Shown in pieces: positions 52,491-61,770 of a stretch of 64,000 bases of DNA. The translations under genes and the position numbers were made by a program. The DNA lies in the NCBI GenBank assembly GCA_020848695.1, contig JADLHT010000003.1:1-64000 (forward strand). The letters are read 5' to 3'. The stretch is from Saprospiraceae bacterium (GTDB lineage: Bacteria > Bacteroidota > Bacteroidia > Chitinophagales > Saprospiraceae). The notes beneath the pieces are model-generated. The model ran no database searches. It was given only the letters and a program-made list of their open reading frames with translations, and was not told the DNA's origin. Positions within the stretch are counted from its first letter, which is position 1. Every line of letters begins with the position of its first letter.

Positions 52491-53795
52491 ATGCTTAGAT
52501 ATTTTTCATATTGTTATATAGTTTTATTTTTTATACTTAATGCTGATCTACATTCTCAATCTTTTGGTAAGTGGCAGGAAGCGCTTATTAAAGAGTTTGA
52601 TGAAGGTGAAAGTATCTGGTTTAGCTATTACTCAGGGACTGATGTTGGTCTCAATAAAATTACTTTAATTTTCGGACACAATCAAAAAACGATAAAAGGA
52701 ATCCTTCATACTTCTAATAAAAATGAGTACTTTTATTTAGAATCAGATTATAAAAATACAGCCCATTCGTATCTTGTAATGGATACCTTAAGAAATGTAT
52801 GGGGAAGTTTAAATTGTTCCGAGAAGGACAGTGTGTTAAATGGTTTACTAATAAACCAACACAAAGACAAAGCCATTGAATTTAATGTTTTGAAGTGGAC
52901 AAAACAAATGTCATTTACTAAAGATTGTCCATATCATTTAAAATATTATTCTTATTCAAATGATAGCCTTGGAGTGAGGCTTATTTTTCAAATTTTTCAG
53001 GATAAAAATGTTAGGGGTTACTTTAGTTCAAAGGTTAAGAACAATACTTACTATTTATCGGGACGATGTAATGATGAGTTGTGTAAGAATATAAAATTTC
53101 AAATGACCGATTTAAAGACATGGGATAAGAGCAATATTGAGTTGAACATTACAGATGATAAACTTCTTATTAAAAACAATGTAAAGTTTGCTAAGCAATT
53201 GTCACGACTGAAGAAGGATAATTCATATCCATTTGTTTGTAAAATGGTTCAAACTAATGTACATGACATTTGGACAGGATATCCCTCAGTCAACAATCGT
53301 TCTTATTTAAGATGGCAAGAAGATTATACTGATCATTGGGTTACGAGTCATATCGGACCCAATCAGCACTTTCTTGATTCAACATCGATCGTTCAATTGT
53401 ATTTTGAAATTTCCAATATTGATCCGATACTCATCAGTGGTAATTATTACTGGATAGAACCTGGATTTAATAGCATTGTTTACTATCCTTTCAACTTTAA
53501 TTTAAAGTCTGGAGAGCCAATACAATTGATTGATATTTTTGAAAAAAACTCGAATTATAAAACTGTGCTTAAAAACAGTATCGATTCAATTAGAAAATTA
53601 TTAGTAACTGGTCAATCAAGAACTTTGCAAAATTTTCTAAAAAATGATCCGTTCAATTATTGGAACTTAATTCCTACCGGAATTTGTTTTTATTCGGAAC
53701 ATCATCCTATATTCGGAAGATATCGTTTGCTTATCCCTTATTCAAAAGTAGAGGCATTAATCAGAAAATCAAGTTTCATTAGAAAATACCTTTAA
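52491..53795 (+). CDS. Secreted DUF3298-like (RsiV-like) protein inside the Bat operon
   Basis: A 434-residue protein with a signal peptide (YIVLFFILNADLHSQS). The N-terminal half is a beta-rich region. The C-terminal ~150 residues (SGEPIQLIDIFEKNSNY...WNLIPTGICFYSEHHPIFGRYRLLIPYSKVEALI) have the DUF3298 layout seen in RsiV-type proteins. It starts 10 bp after moxR and ends 1 bp before the DUF58 gene. This gene is not part of the usual MoxR-DUF58-BatA order. Its link to Bat function is inferred from the operon only. Confidence 0.5.
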   Translation: MLRYFSYCYIVLFFILNADLHSQSFGKWQEALIKEFDEGESIWFSYYSGTDVGLNKITLIFGHNQKTIKGILHTSNKNEYFYLESDYKNTAHSYLVMDTLRNVWGSLNCSEKDSVLNGLLINQHKDKAIEFNVLKWTKQMSFTKDCPYHLKYYSYSNDSLGVRLIFQIFQDKNVRGYFSSKVKNNTYYLSGRCNDELCKNIKFQMTDLKTWDKSNIELNITDDKLLIKNNVKFAKQLSRLKKDNSYPFVCKMVQTNVHDIWTGYPSVNNRSYLRWQEDYTDHWVTSHIGPNQHFLDSTSIVQLYFEISNIDPILISGNYYWIEPGFNSIVYYPFNFNLKSGEPIQLIDIFEKNSNYKTVLKNSIDSIRKLLVTGQSRTLQNFLKNDPFNYWNLIPTGICFYSEHHPIFGRYRLLIPYSKVEALIRKSSFIRKYL

Positions 53796-53796
53796 A

Positions 53797-54666
53797 ATGA
53801 ATGAGCAAATATTACTCAGTAAGGTAAGGAAGATTGAAATAAAGACTAAAGGACTTAGCAGACATTTATTTTCAGGTGCATATCGTAGTGTTTTTAAGGG
53901 ACTCGGAATGTCTTTTTCAGAAGTTAGAGAATATACATATGGTGATGATGTACGACATATAGATTGGAATGTTACTGCCCGTACCGATCAGGCCTATATT
54001 AAAATTTATGAAGAAGAGCGCGAGCTGAGTCTGATGCTGGTTATTGATATAAGCAATTCAACTTTTTTTGGAAGTGACGAACAATCCAAATCTGAAAGAA
54101 TTGCGGAACTTGCTTCTGTACTGGCTTTTTCAGCTTCGCAAAATCACGACAAGGTTGGTTTGTTATTATTTAGCCATAAAGTTCATTTATACATTCCACC
54201 TAAAAAAGGCAGGCAACATATATTAAGGATAATTCGTGAAATATTAGTAGAGCGACAGGATCTCAGAGGAACAAATCTTCAGACTGCTCTAGAATTCTTG
54301 AGAGGGACATTAAAAAAGAGAAGTATCTGCTTTTTATTGTCTGATTTTCATTGCGAGCTTCCTGAAGATCAGTTAAAGTATATAGCAAAAAAGCATGATT
54401 TAATATCTATGCAAATCCTTGATCCACTTGAAGAAAGCATTCCTTCGATTGGACTATTACCGGTTAAAGATTCAGAGTCCGGTTCGTTTGCTTTGTTGGA
54501 CACAACAGATGTGAAAGTGATTCATCAACTTAAAAATGATATGAAGCAATTCATACAGAATACCAGGACTGTCATGTTGCGTTCTAGAGCTGATCATATC
54601 CAGCTAGATATCAGAAGTTCATATATAAAAATTCTATTAAACTTTTTTAAAAACAGAAGGAAATGA
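53797..54666 (+). CDS. DUF58 domain protein (vWA-like)
   Basis: A 289-residue cytoplasmic protein. DUF58 core: SRHLFSGAYRSVFKGLGMSFSEVREYTYGDDVRHIDWN (about residues 20-58), followed by a VWA-like fold with VIDISNS (MIDAS D-x-S-x-S, near residue 88) and LLSDFH. Such proteins are partners of MoxR. Its ATG is 1 bp behind the DUF3298 gene's stop; its own stop overlaps the next start (ATGA). Confidence 0.92.
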   Translation: MNEQILLSKVRKIEIKTKGLSRHLFSGAYRSVFKGLGMSFSEVREYTYGDDVRHIDWNVTARTDQAYIKIYEEERELSLMLVIDISNSTFFGSDEQSKSERIAELASVLAFSASQNHDKVGLLLFSHKVHLYIPPKKGRQHILRIIREILVERQDLRGTNLQTALEFLRGTLKKRSICFLLSDFHCELPEDQLKYIAKKHDLISMQILDPLEESIPSIGLLPVKDSESGSFALLDTTDVKVIHQLKNDMKQFIQNTRTVMLRSRADHIQLDIRSSYIKILLNFFKNRRK

Positions 54667-55970
54667 TCTTAAGGTTAGTTCATTTCTTTTTTGTGATAGG
54701 CTTCTTGTTCGATTCTGAACTTTATGCACAAAATACATTTAGTCAGACTATTGACTCAAATCATATTGTTATTGGAGATCCAATTCAAATCACTCAGAGC
54801 TGCAGTAAAATTCCTACAACTGAAGAAGTAATTCCTCAGTTAAAGTCATTGGAATGGCTACAAATTCTAAGTAATAGCGAATGGATCCTTACTCCAAAAC
54901 AAAACTATGAAAGAAAAATAATATTTTCAGTCTATGATAGTGGACAATATATAATACCTGAATTAAATGTAAAAATAGACAGCCAGATAATTTCTACTGA
55001 CTCAATGTTTATTCGAGTATTCCTTCCAATTGATTCAACCAATAATTTATATCCAATTAAAAGTATTTTGGAGACGAAGAAAAGCAGTAAGTTGATTTAT
55101 ATTGTTATTGGTTCAATATTGTTATTGAGTCTGATAGTTTTTTTGTTAATAGTATTATTTAGAGCAGATCGTATAAAGATTCGTCCCATTCACTATTTGT
55201 CACAAGAAAGTCCTGAAGAGAAAGCAATTCGATTATTGAAAGAACTGAACGAGAAAAATTTGCATCAACAAGGTTTTGTTCAAGAATATTATGATGAATT
55301 AAGCTTTATTTTGAGATCATTTTTCAATGAAGGACTTAATCTCCCGGCTCTTGAATCGAGTACTTCTGACTTATTGAAAATACTGGAAAGCAAGCCTATT
55401 TCTCTGAAAGGTCAAACGAAACTATTTCAGTTTTTAAATTTAAGTGATTTGATTAAATTTGCTAATAAGAACATTGAAGTTGAACAACACCGAAATTGGT
55501 TCAATTTTGCGGAGGAATTTATTCAATCCAACAAACAATTGTCAAATGAAATTCTACTATATAATAAAGTGGATTTTTCAAAATTTTTGGGGAAAGAAAT
55601 TTCCGAGCAGTTTGAAAACCCAAGTGAGTCCGTTCCGCTTAAATTAATAGAAATAAAGGCATCAGAACTTACAGAGGAAATTTTACTTATTTCAAATTTT
55701 GTAAAACGAAATTCTTTTGTTTTGCCTTCAGATTGGGTTAACCTTCACAAAAGTAAAATGGGTCAATTGTCCATTTGGCAGTTAAATATTCTTTCAAAAT
55801 ATAAAGGAATTCAAGGTTCTATTCTGTTGCTCTTTTTACTTCCTGTAATTGCCGGATTTCTACCATTTATGCTTGTAATAGGATTGTTTAATAAGGAAAA
55901 TGTCTTGCAAAGAGGAGTATTCTCATTGAGCAAGAATAATAAATTAGTAATTAATAATATTAACCTATGA
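54663..55970 (+). CDS. BatD-like membrane protein of the Bat operon
   Basis: A 435-residue protein with a signal peptide (VIGFLFDSELYAQ), an N-terminal beta-sandwich (about residues 25-135: DSNHIVIGDPIQITQS and YDSGQYIIPELNVKI), a membrane helix (about 147-168), a long cytoplasmic helical region (about 175-390) and a hydrophobic C-terminal segment (about 392-412). This is the short BatD-like protein often found between the DUF58 gene and batA in Bacteroidota. Start overlaps the DUF58 stop (ATGA), and its stop overlaps the batA start (ATGA), so translation is coupled. Confidence 0.7.
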   Translation: MILRLVHFFFVIGFLFDSELYAQNTFSQTIDSNHIVIGDPIQITQSCSKIPTTEEVIPQLKSLEWLQILSNSEWILTPKQNYERKIIFSVYDSGQYIIPELNVKIDSQIISTDSMFIRVFLPIDSTNNLYPIKSILETKKSSKLIYIVIGSILLLSLIVFLLIVLFRADRIKIRPIHYLSQESPEEKAIRLLKELNEKNLHQQGFVQEYYDELSFILRSFFNEGLNLPALESSTSDLLKILESKPISLKGQTKLFQFLNLSDLIKFANKNIEVEQHRNWFNFAEEFIQSNKQLSNEILLYNKVDFSKFLGKEISEQFENPSESVPLKLIEIKASELTEEILLISNFVKRNSFVLPSDWVNLHKSKMGQLSIWQLNILSKYKGIQGSILLLFLLPVIAGFLPFMLVIGLFNKENVLQRGVFSLSKNNKLVINNINL

Positions 55971-56974
55971 ATTGGTTGAAGCATATAGAATGGTATAATC
56001 CCTGGTGGTTCTGTTTGTTATTAATTATTCCTGTACTGATTTGGATTTTCAGAAAATCAATAAATTTTCCACAAAAGTACCTACACTACCCAACGATAAA
56101 ATACGTTCCAAAATCCGATAGCTTGAAGTCTAAGATTTATCGATACTTACATTATTTGCCCTATATGTGCTTGGTATTTTTTATTCTGGCTATGGCAAGA
56201 CCACAATATATCCTTCGTGAAGAGAAAATTGAAGCTGAAGGAATCGATATTTTCCTTGTTTTGGACCTGTCTTCCAGCATGCTCTCACAGGATTTTAATC
56301 CCAACCGATTAGAAGTAAGTAAGTCTCTGGCTATTGAATTTTTAAATAAGCGAAATTATGATCGAATTGGTGTAGTTTGCTTTGCAGGAGAAGGATTTAC
56401 ACAATGTCCTTTAACGGTTGATCATCATGTACTGAACAATTTGATTTCACAAATTGAATGTGGGATATTAGAAGATGGAACTGCGATCGGAATGGGTCTT
56501 GCGACCGCAATCAATCGATTGAAAGAAGACACTATAACACAAAGCAAAGTTATTATATTATTAACCGATGGGGTGAATAATGCAGGTGAGATCAGTCCTG
56601 AACTTGCAACTGAATTGGCCCAATTGTACAAAATAAAAATTTATGCAATTGGTGTTGGTTCTAATGGAGAAGCCTATTCACCTGTTGGGCGTAGCAATGA
56701 TGGTGAGTATATATTCGGGATGGTTCCTGTCAACATTGATGAAGCCTTAATGTCACAAATTGCAATTAGTACTGGTGGGAAGTATTATAGAGCCACCAAT
56801 AAGGATCAATTGCAAGAAATTTATAAGGAGATTGATCGTTTAGAGAAAAATAAGGTTAATGTTCAGATATTTAAGAGGAATACAGAAGAGTATAAGATTT
56901 TTTTACTCAGTGGACTAATCTTACTTGCCTTGTATTTTGGATTCAGATATTTTTTAAATCCGCTCATGTTGTAG
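55967..56974 (+). CDS. batA: VWA-domain protein BatA
   Basis: A 335-residue membrane protein. Two N-terminal helices (about residues 13-28 and 60-78), then a VWA domain with the MIDAS site VLDLSSSML (near residue 102), T-rich switch (DGTAIGMGLATAINRL) and VIILLTDGVNNAG. A C-terminal helix (about 308-325) anchors it. Part of the Bat aerotolerance complex; VWA domains bind metal and partner proteins. Start overlaps the upstream stop (ATGA). batB follows after 2 bp. Confidence 0.9.
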   Translation: MNWLKHIEWYNPWWFCLLLIIPVLIWIFRKSINFPQKYLHYPTIKYVPKSDSLKSKIYRYLHYLPYMCLVFFILAMARPQYILREEKIEAEGIDIFLVLDLSSSMLSQDFNPNRLEVSKSLAIEFLNKRNYDRIGVVCFAGEGFTQCPLTVDHHVLNNLISQIECGILEDGTAIGMGLATAINRLKEDTITQSKVIILLTDGVNNAGEISPELATELAQLYKIKIYAIGVGSNGEAYSPVGRSNDGEYIFGMVPVNIDEALMSQIAISTGGKYYRATNKDQLQEIYKEIDRLEKNKVNVQIFKRNTEEYKIFLLSGLILLALYFGFRYFLNPLML

Positions 56975-56976
56975 AA

Positions 56977-57978
56977 ATGTTTAAACTTGAATCACCATAT
57001 TATCTGTTATTGGTTTTTGGAATTCCGGTTGTTCTATTCTTGCTACATGTATTGAATAGAAGATCTAGTGTGCTATGGAGAAGACTTGGATATTATTATT
57101 CTTTGGTTCAATCTTATCATAGAGGAAATAGGTATGGACGACTAAGAAATGTGAGCTTGCTTGTTGGATTTATCTTCCTTATCATTTCTCTCGCCAATCC
57201 ACAGTATGGATTAAAAAAGCAAAAAGTTAAATCTCAAACAGCTGAAATTATTATCGCATTGGATGTTTCTCTAAGTATGATGGCTGAAGATATCAAACCC
57301 AATCGACTTTCACGTGCAAAACTTTGGATAAAACAGTTTACAGAAAGATTTCCAGATCTTCGAATTGGCTTAATAAGCTTTGCAGGAAATGCTTATCTGC
57401 AAAGTCCGGTAACCACGGACTTGACATCAATAAATTTGCTAACCTCCATTTCAAATCCAAATCTTGCTTCAACACAAGGAACTTCATTGTCACAAGCTAT
57501 AGAACTGGCTGCAAAAGCATTCAATAATAAAGATGGATTTCAAAAAATGCTTATTTTACTAACAGATGGAGAGGATCATGAGGGTGAAGCCATTGAGGCG
57601 GCCCAAAATGCTGCCAAACAGGGTATAACAATTGTGTGCGTACCTTTCGGAAGTGAAGTTGGATCTACTATACCCATAGTATTTTCAAATTCAATTGATG
57701 TAAAAAGAGACCAAAATGGTAATCCTGTTGTTACCAAACCAAATTTGAAATTATTGTCTGAGATTAGTTCAGCATCCAATGGTATTGTGATTGATTTAAA
57801 CTTAGGGAATGAAGGATTTAAAAGTATTGGAAATAAAATTCAAACCATAATTAGAAAAGAAACAAGCTTTCAATCCTTCACAGAATTAGAATCTTATTAT
57901 CAATGGCCATTAATAGTGGTAATTATTAGCTTAATAACTTTCATCTATTTCCAGGAAAAAGAAAAAATTCAGATATGA
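56977..57978 (+). CDS. batB: VWA-domain protein BatB
   Basis: A 333-residue membrane protein. Helices at about residues 7-24 and 55-73, then a VWA domain with IALDVSLSMMAEDI (MIDAS), GTSLSQAIELA and LILLTDGEDHEG, and a final C-terminal helix near 310-328. Similar to BatA, with about the same length. Its stop overlaps the batC start (ATGA). Confidence 0.9.
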   Translation: MFKLESPYYLLLVFGIPVVLFLLHVLNRRSSVLWRRLGYYYSLVQSYHRGNRYGRLRNVSLLVGFIFLIISLANPQYGLKKQKVKSQTAEIIIALDVSLSMMAEDIKPNRLSRAKLWIKQFTERFPDLRIGLISFAGNAYLQSPVTTDLTSINLLTSISNPNLASTQGTSLSQAIELAAKAFNNKDGFQKMLILLTDGEDHEGEAIEAAQNAAKQGITIVCVPFGSEVGSTIPIVFSNSIDVKRDQNGNPVVTKPNLKLLSEISSASNGIVIDLNLGNEGFKSIGNKIQTIIRKETSFQSFTELESYYQWPLIVVIISLITFIYFQEKEKIQI

Positions 57979-58766
57979 GGTTAAAATTGATTATCTTATT
58001 TATACAATGTGTACTTTATGATTCATATGGTCAAAGTATGTATAACAAATTTGCCTGGAAAGCAGATAAAGCTTATAAGGATTCCAACTTTACAGAGGCT
58101 GAAGAAAACTACCGGAAGGCCTATGCCGAGAATAAGGATTTTAAATCTCAGTACAATTTAGGGAATAGCTTATACAAGCAAAAACGATATGATGAGGCTA
58201 GATCAATATTCGAAAGAGCTTCTAAGGATCCAGGCGCAAGTGAATTTCAAAAATCTAATACATATTTTAATCTGGGAAACGCTTTAATGCAAAAACAAAA
58301 TTTTTCCGGAGCAGTCCAAAACTACACACAAGCATTAAAATTGAATCCTCTTGATCAGGAAGCAAAAAAAAATCTTGCAAAAGCATTGGCGCAGGAAAAA
58401 ATTAAGCAACAACAGCAAAACCAACCACAGCAACAGAACCAGCAACAAAAAGAAGACAAGGAGAACTCGGAAAATAGAAATCAAAACAATCAATCTGATA
58501 GTCAGAAACAAAGAAGTGAAGATGAAAGAAGTAAGAATAGTAAAGCTGGTTCAAATTCCGAAAATGTTAAGAATCGAGAAGTAGAATCTGAAGTAAATAA
58601 TAGTCCTGATCATCAACAAGAACAATCAAATAAAAGTCAATTGAATAAATTATCCCGAGAAGATGCCGAGCAAATATTGAATATGATCAATGATAAAGAC
58701 AAAAATGCCAAAGAAAAACTTCAGTCTGTTCAAAGAAAGAAGAAGTCTAATACCAAAGATTGGTGA
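57975..58766 (+). CDS. batC: TPR protein BatC with Gln/Asn/Lys-rich tail
   Basis: A 263-residue protein with a signal peptide (LIILFIQCVLYDSYGQS). Three TPR units (about residues 25-140: KADKAYKDSNFTEAEENYR, SQYNLGNSLYKQKRYDEA, TYFNLGNALMQKQNFSGA) and a low-complexity Gln/Asn/Lys-rich region (about 145-215) before a helical end (SREDAEQILNMINDKD). Typical BatC: a periplasmic scaffold. ATGA overlap with batB. Low-complexity DNA (CAA/CAG runs) at 58405-58455. Confidence 0.88.
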   Translation: MRLKLIILFIQCVLYDSYGQSMYNKFAWKADKAYKDSNFTEAEENYRKAYAENKDFKSQYNLGNSLYKQKRYDEARSIFERASKDPGASEFQKSNTYFNLGNALMQKQNFSGAVQNYTQALKLNPLDQEAKKNLAKALAQEKIKQQQQNQPQQQNQQQKEDKENSENRNQNNQSDSQKQRSEDERSKNSKAGSNSENVKNREVESEVNNSPDHQQEQSNKSQLNKLSREDAEQILNMINDKDKNAKEKLQSVQRKKKSNTKDW

Positions 58767-58805
58767 TTAAACAATTTTATTGAAATTGCGTTAAAATTGA
58801 AATAT

Positions 58806-59276
58806 ATGAAAGGTATAATTTTATTTTTACTTCTTGTTCAGAATGTTTTCGCTCAAGATGGAACTTTTAGTATTAGTACTAGTTTAGATACTGTTTATCT
58901 TGGAAATTATGTAGAAATTAAATTTATTGCTGAAAATCTAAGAGGACAGTTTAAGGAACCCTCCTTTGCTGGTTTAAAAGTTATCTCCGGGCCAAATACT
59001 TTTTCTTCTATGACCATGGTAAATGGAGAGACAAGTTCTTCCACTACCTATAGTTATACGATTAAGCCTTCTGAAGTTGGGAATTATATTATAGAACCTG
59101 CACAGTTAGAAACAGAAGATGGTAATATAAAGACTTTAGAAAAGTTAATTGTTGTACTACCTAATCCTGAAAATATTCTACAAAACCCTCGTCATAGTGA
59201 TGAAACTCCATTTGATTTATATATAAGCCCTAAAAAGGAAAAATCTAAAATAAAAAAGAAGATTTATAAGATCTGA
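58806..59276 (+). CDS. Single-domain BatD paralogue
   Basis: A 156-residue protein from the ATG at 58806 (a TTG at 58797 is the longer alternative, but the ATG gives a cleaner signal peptide, MKGIILFLLLVQNVFAQ). The only domain matches the first beta-sandwich of the next protein, BatD: SFAGLKVISGPNTFSSMT corresponds to DFGGLIKISGPGRSMS there, and both continue with a V/IINGxxSSS pattern. There is no membrane helix; the C-terminus is a Lys-rich tail. It overlaps batD by TGATG. It is probably a tandem partial duplication of batD that persists as a free periplasmic domain. Confidence 0.7.
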   Translation: MKGIILFLLLVQNVFAQDGTFSISTSLDTVYLGNYVEIKFIAENLRGQFKEPSFAGLKVISGPNTFSSMTMVNGETSSSTTYSYTIKPSEVGNYIIEPAQLETEDGNIKTLEKLIVVLPNPENILQNPRHSDETPFDLYISPKKEKSKIKKKIYKI

Positions 59277-60904
59277 TGAAGTCAAAATATTTGATTTTTA
59301 TTTTGACCTTAATTCTTGGCAGAATACATAGCCAAGTCCAATTCAATGTAATATGTGATGTAAAACAGGTATTGACAGGGAGCAGTTTTAATGTTGAATT
59401 CAGACTGGAGAACGCTGAAGGAAGAAGTTTTTCTGAGCCTGATTTTGGCGGACTAATTAAAATTTCAGGACCGGGAAGATCAATGTCAACAACAATTATC
59501 AATGGTCATATGAGTTCTTCCGTAGGGTATGTCTATAATCTTGTCGGAACTAAATCCGGAAAATACAAAATTGGATCTGCGCAGATTTCTGTTGGAAGTA
59601 AAATTTATAAAACAAATCCGATTACAATAGAAGTTATAAAGCCAAGCCAGTCAACCAGTAAAGAGAATATTTCACCTGATGGTTCAAATGGTGAAATTTA
59701 TCTTGAACTGAGTGCAGACAAGAAGGAAGCATATATTGGCCAACAAATAGTAATCACTACAAAATTATATACTCAAGTTGGTATTAATCATATAGAAGCA
59801 GTCGATAACAATAGAATAGACAAATGTGATATTGAATTCATAGCTGGTGATTTTCCGGTGCAACGAGAAGTTGTAAAAGGTAAAGAATTTTTAACAAAAA
59901 TACTAAGTAAAATCGTTTTATATCCATTCAGTAATGGAAGGCTCAGTATTCCTTCGAACACCTATCGGTTGATTTTAGGTGATGATGGATTTGGTTTTGG
60001 ATTAAAGTCTTTGTTTTATAATACGGCTAAAGTTGTTGAATCCAATGAACTGGTTATTGATGTTTTGAATCTGCCAGAGCCCAGACCTAGTAATTTTTCT
60101 GGAGCAGTCGGAAGTTTTAAAGCAGAATTCTCTTCGCTCAATTTACAATACAGCTCTGCTGACGCCATCAATTGTTATATCCAGATAGAAGGCAATGGGA
60201 ATTTTAAAAAAATTAATCCCCTGATCAACATAGCAGATACACTTCTTGACATTATGGAACCAACTACAGGAGGCTCAATAAAAGTAAGCGATGAAAAGGA
60301 ATTGATTAGAAGTCAGAAGTTTGATTACCTCATGATACCTAAAGGTACCGGAAATATTGACCTCAATTTATCTTTTTGTTATTTTGATCCGGATCAGAAA
60401 AAGTATATACAATTAAGCGATTCTAACAGAATTGAGATTACCAAAACCATTGGAAACAATAAAATTCAAATTGAAGGTTTACGTCCAATTCAGATTGTTT
60501 CATCCGTTAATTATAATGTTAATTATTTGTGGGTTGTATTTGCAATTTTATTTTTTATACCTGTAATAACCGGGCTAATTCTGTATCGGAATTCTAATAT
60601 TGCCACAAATATTCTTTTTTTTATCAAGCATTGGATACCATTTTTAAAGGCTAAGAGAAGGGGGGATAAACAGATTGTCGGTTCTGACGAAACCTTAATT
60701 TTAAACTTGATACTGGTGTATCCAGAACTTAAGAATTGTGAGACATTATATCAAGCCAGGCAATGGATTAGCAAGCAAATTGGGTCTAATACGAATAGAG
60801 AGATCTTGGAGATTATTGATGAGTATCAAGTTACAAAATATAATCCAAACCATACTTTGGAAGATTTAGATAGAATTATTTCGAAGTTTAAAGAGAAAGT
60901 TTAA
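59276..60904 (+). CDS. batD: BatD protein
   Basis: A 542-residue protein with a signal peptide (LIFILTLILGRIHS), repeated Ig-like beta-sandwich domains (about residues 20-410, including VLTGSSFNVEFRLENAEG and KEAYIGQQIVITTKLYTQ), one membrane helix near 418-438 (VVFAILFFIPVITGLIL) and a cytoplasmic C-terminal helical domain (about 455-542). This is the Bacteroidota BatD layout. It is the last gene of the Bat operon; its start overlaps the stop of the one-domain paralogue. Confidence 0.9.
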   Translation: MKSKYLIFILTLILGRIHSQVQFNVICDVKQVLTGSSFNVEFRLENAEGRSFSEPDFGGLIKISGPGRSMSTTIINGHMSSSVGYVYNLVGTKSGKYKIGSAQISVGSKIYKTNPITIEVIKPSQSTSKENISPDGSNGEIYLELSADKKEAYIGQQIVITTKLYTQVGINHIEAVDNNRIDKCDIEFIAGDFPVQREVVKGKEFLTKILSKIVLYPFSNGRLSIPSNTYRLILGDDGFGFGLKSLFYNTAKVVESNELVIDVLNLPEPRPSNFSGAVGSFKAEFSSLNLQYSSADAINCYIQIEGNGNFKKINPLINIADTLLDIMEPTTGGSIKVSDEKELIRSQKFDYLMIPKGTGNIDLNLSFCYFDPDQKKYIQLSDSNRIEITKTIGNNKIQIEGLRPIQIVSSVNYNVNYLWVVFAILFFIPVITGLILYRNSNIATNILFFIKHWIPFLKAKRRGDKQIVGSDETLILNLILVYPELKNCETLYQARQWISKQIGSNTNREILEIIDEYQVTKYNPNHTLEDLDRIISKFKEKV

Positions 60905-60953
60905 TTTAAAGGAGAGTTGACTCCGAAATAATGAAATTTTTACTTTTCGTGCT

Positions 60954-60961
60954 TACATTTG
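60954..60961 (+). promoter_or_regulatory. Promoter -7 box of lspA
   Basis: TACATTTG (TAnnTTTG) ends 11 bp before the lspA ATG at 60973, within the 68-bp gap behind batD. Confidence 0.45.
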
Positions 60962-60972
60962 CGGCTTAATTT

Positions 60973-61590
60973 ATGAAAAATAAATTTTTAGTATCTCTGT
61001 TTATCCTACTGACAATCTTGCTCATTGATCAGTGTTCAAAAATTTGGGTTAAAACACATATGGAGCAAGGAGAAGAAATTTTAATTTTAGGTCAGCAATG
61101 GGCAAGAATTCATTTTATTGAGAATGAAGGAATGGCGTTTGGATTAAAATTTGGTGGTGAAATTGGTAAGCTTGCTCTAAGTCTATTTAGGATTGTTGCA
61201 ATAGGTTTTTTGTCTTATTTGCTTTATACCATGATTAGAACGAAGGAGAATTTCGGTTTAATTATTTCATTTTCATTAATTCTTGCAGGGGCAATTGGGA
61301 ATATGATTGATAGTGCTATTTATGGATTGATCTTTAGTCATTCTCCTTATCACGGTGGATTAGCAGAATTATTTCCGGATTCGGGAGGTTATGCACCATT
61401 CTTAATGGGAAGGGTTGTTGATATGTTTTATTTTCCAATGTGGCAATCTAAATTTCCGGATTGGTTTCCAATTTGGGGAGGAGAAGATTTCGAATTCTTT
61501 AGACATATTTTTAATGTAGCGGACTCCTCAATTTTTTGTGGCATTTGTTTATTTTTTATTTTTTACAAATCTGACCATAATAAGCTTTAA
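60973..61590 (+). CDS. lspA: Lipoprotein signal peptidase (signal peptidase II)
   Basis: Inner-membrane aspartyl protease cutting the signal peptide from diacylglyceryl-modified prolipoproteins. The four-helix fold is visible, with LLIDQCSKIWV at the N-terminus, ENEGMAFGL, and the catalytic Asp residues in IGNMIDSAIYG and NVADSSIFCG. At 205 residues it is longer than the 160-170 residue enzymes of proteobacteria, owing to a loop (about residues 128-167: GGLAELFPDSGGYAPFLMGRVVDM) as usual in Bacteroidota. It serves the many lipoproteins in this window. Confidence 0.94.
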   Translation: MKNKFLVSLFILLTILLIDQCSKIWVKTHMEQGEEILILGQQWARIHFIENEGMAFGLKFGGEIGKLALSLFRIVAIGFLSYLLYTMIRTKENFGLIISFSLILAGAIGNMIDSAIYGLIFSHSPYHGGLAELFPDSGGYAPFLMGRVVDMFYFPMWQSKFPDWFPIWGGEDFEFFRHIFNVADSSIFCGICLFFIFYKSDHNKL

Positions 61591-61681
61591 GATTTATTGT
61601 TGTCTAATAAAATGATCTGATTGAGGATAGCAAGCAGCAGTCATATTTGATCCATGAAGTTATTGAGTTACGGATTATGAA

Positions 61682-61717
61682 AATAAGGTACACACCTATT
61701 TCGGCATGTACCTTATT
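61682..61717. terminator. Bidirectional terminator between lspA and the cupin gene
   Basis: A perfect 11-bp stem (aataaggtaca at 61682-61692 with tgtaccttatt at 61707-61717) with a 14-nt loop, flanked by AT-rich sequence on both sides. It lies between two convergent genes, the usual place for a shared terminator. Confidence 0.65.
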
Positions 61718-61770
61718 ATACAAGTAATTGACTTAAATTAAGGAATACAAGTCAATACATCTTGATCGTA

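Noticed and set aside
58405-58455. CAA/CAG-rich tract as a tandem repeat or CRISPR-like array
   Set aside because: It encodes the Gln-rich linker of BatC in frame; the units are irregular and no spacers exist.
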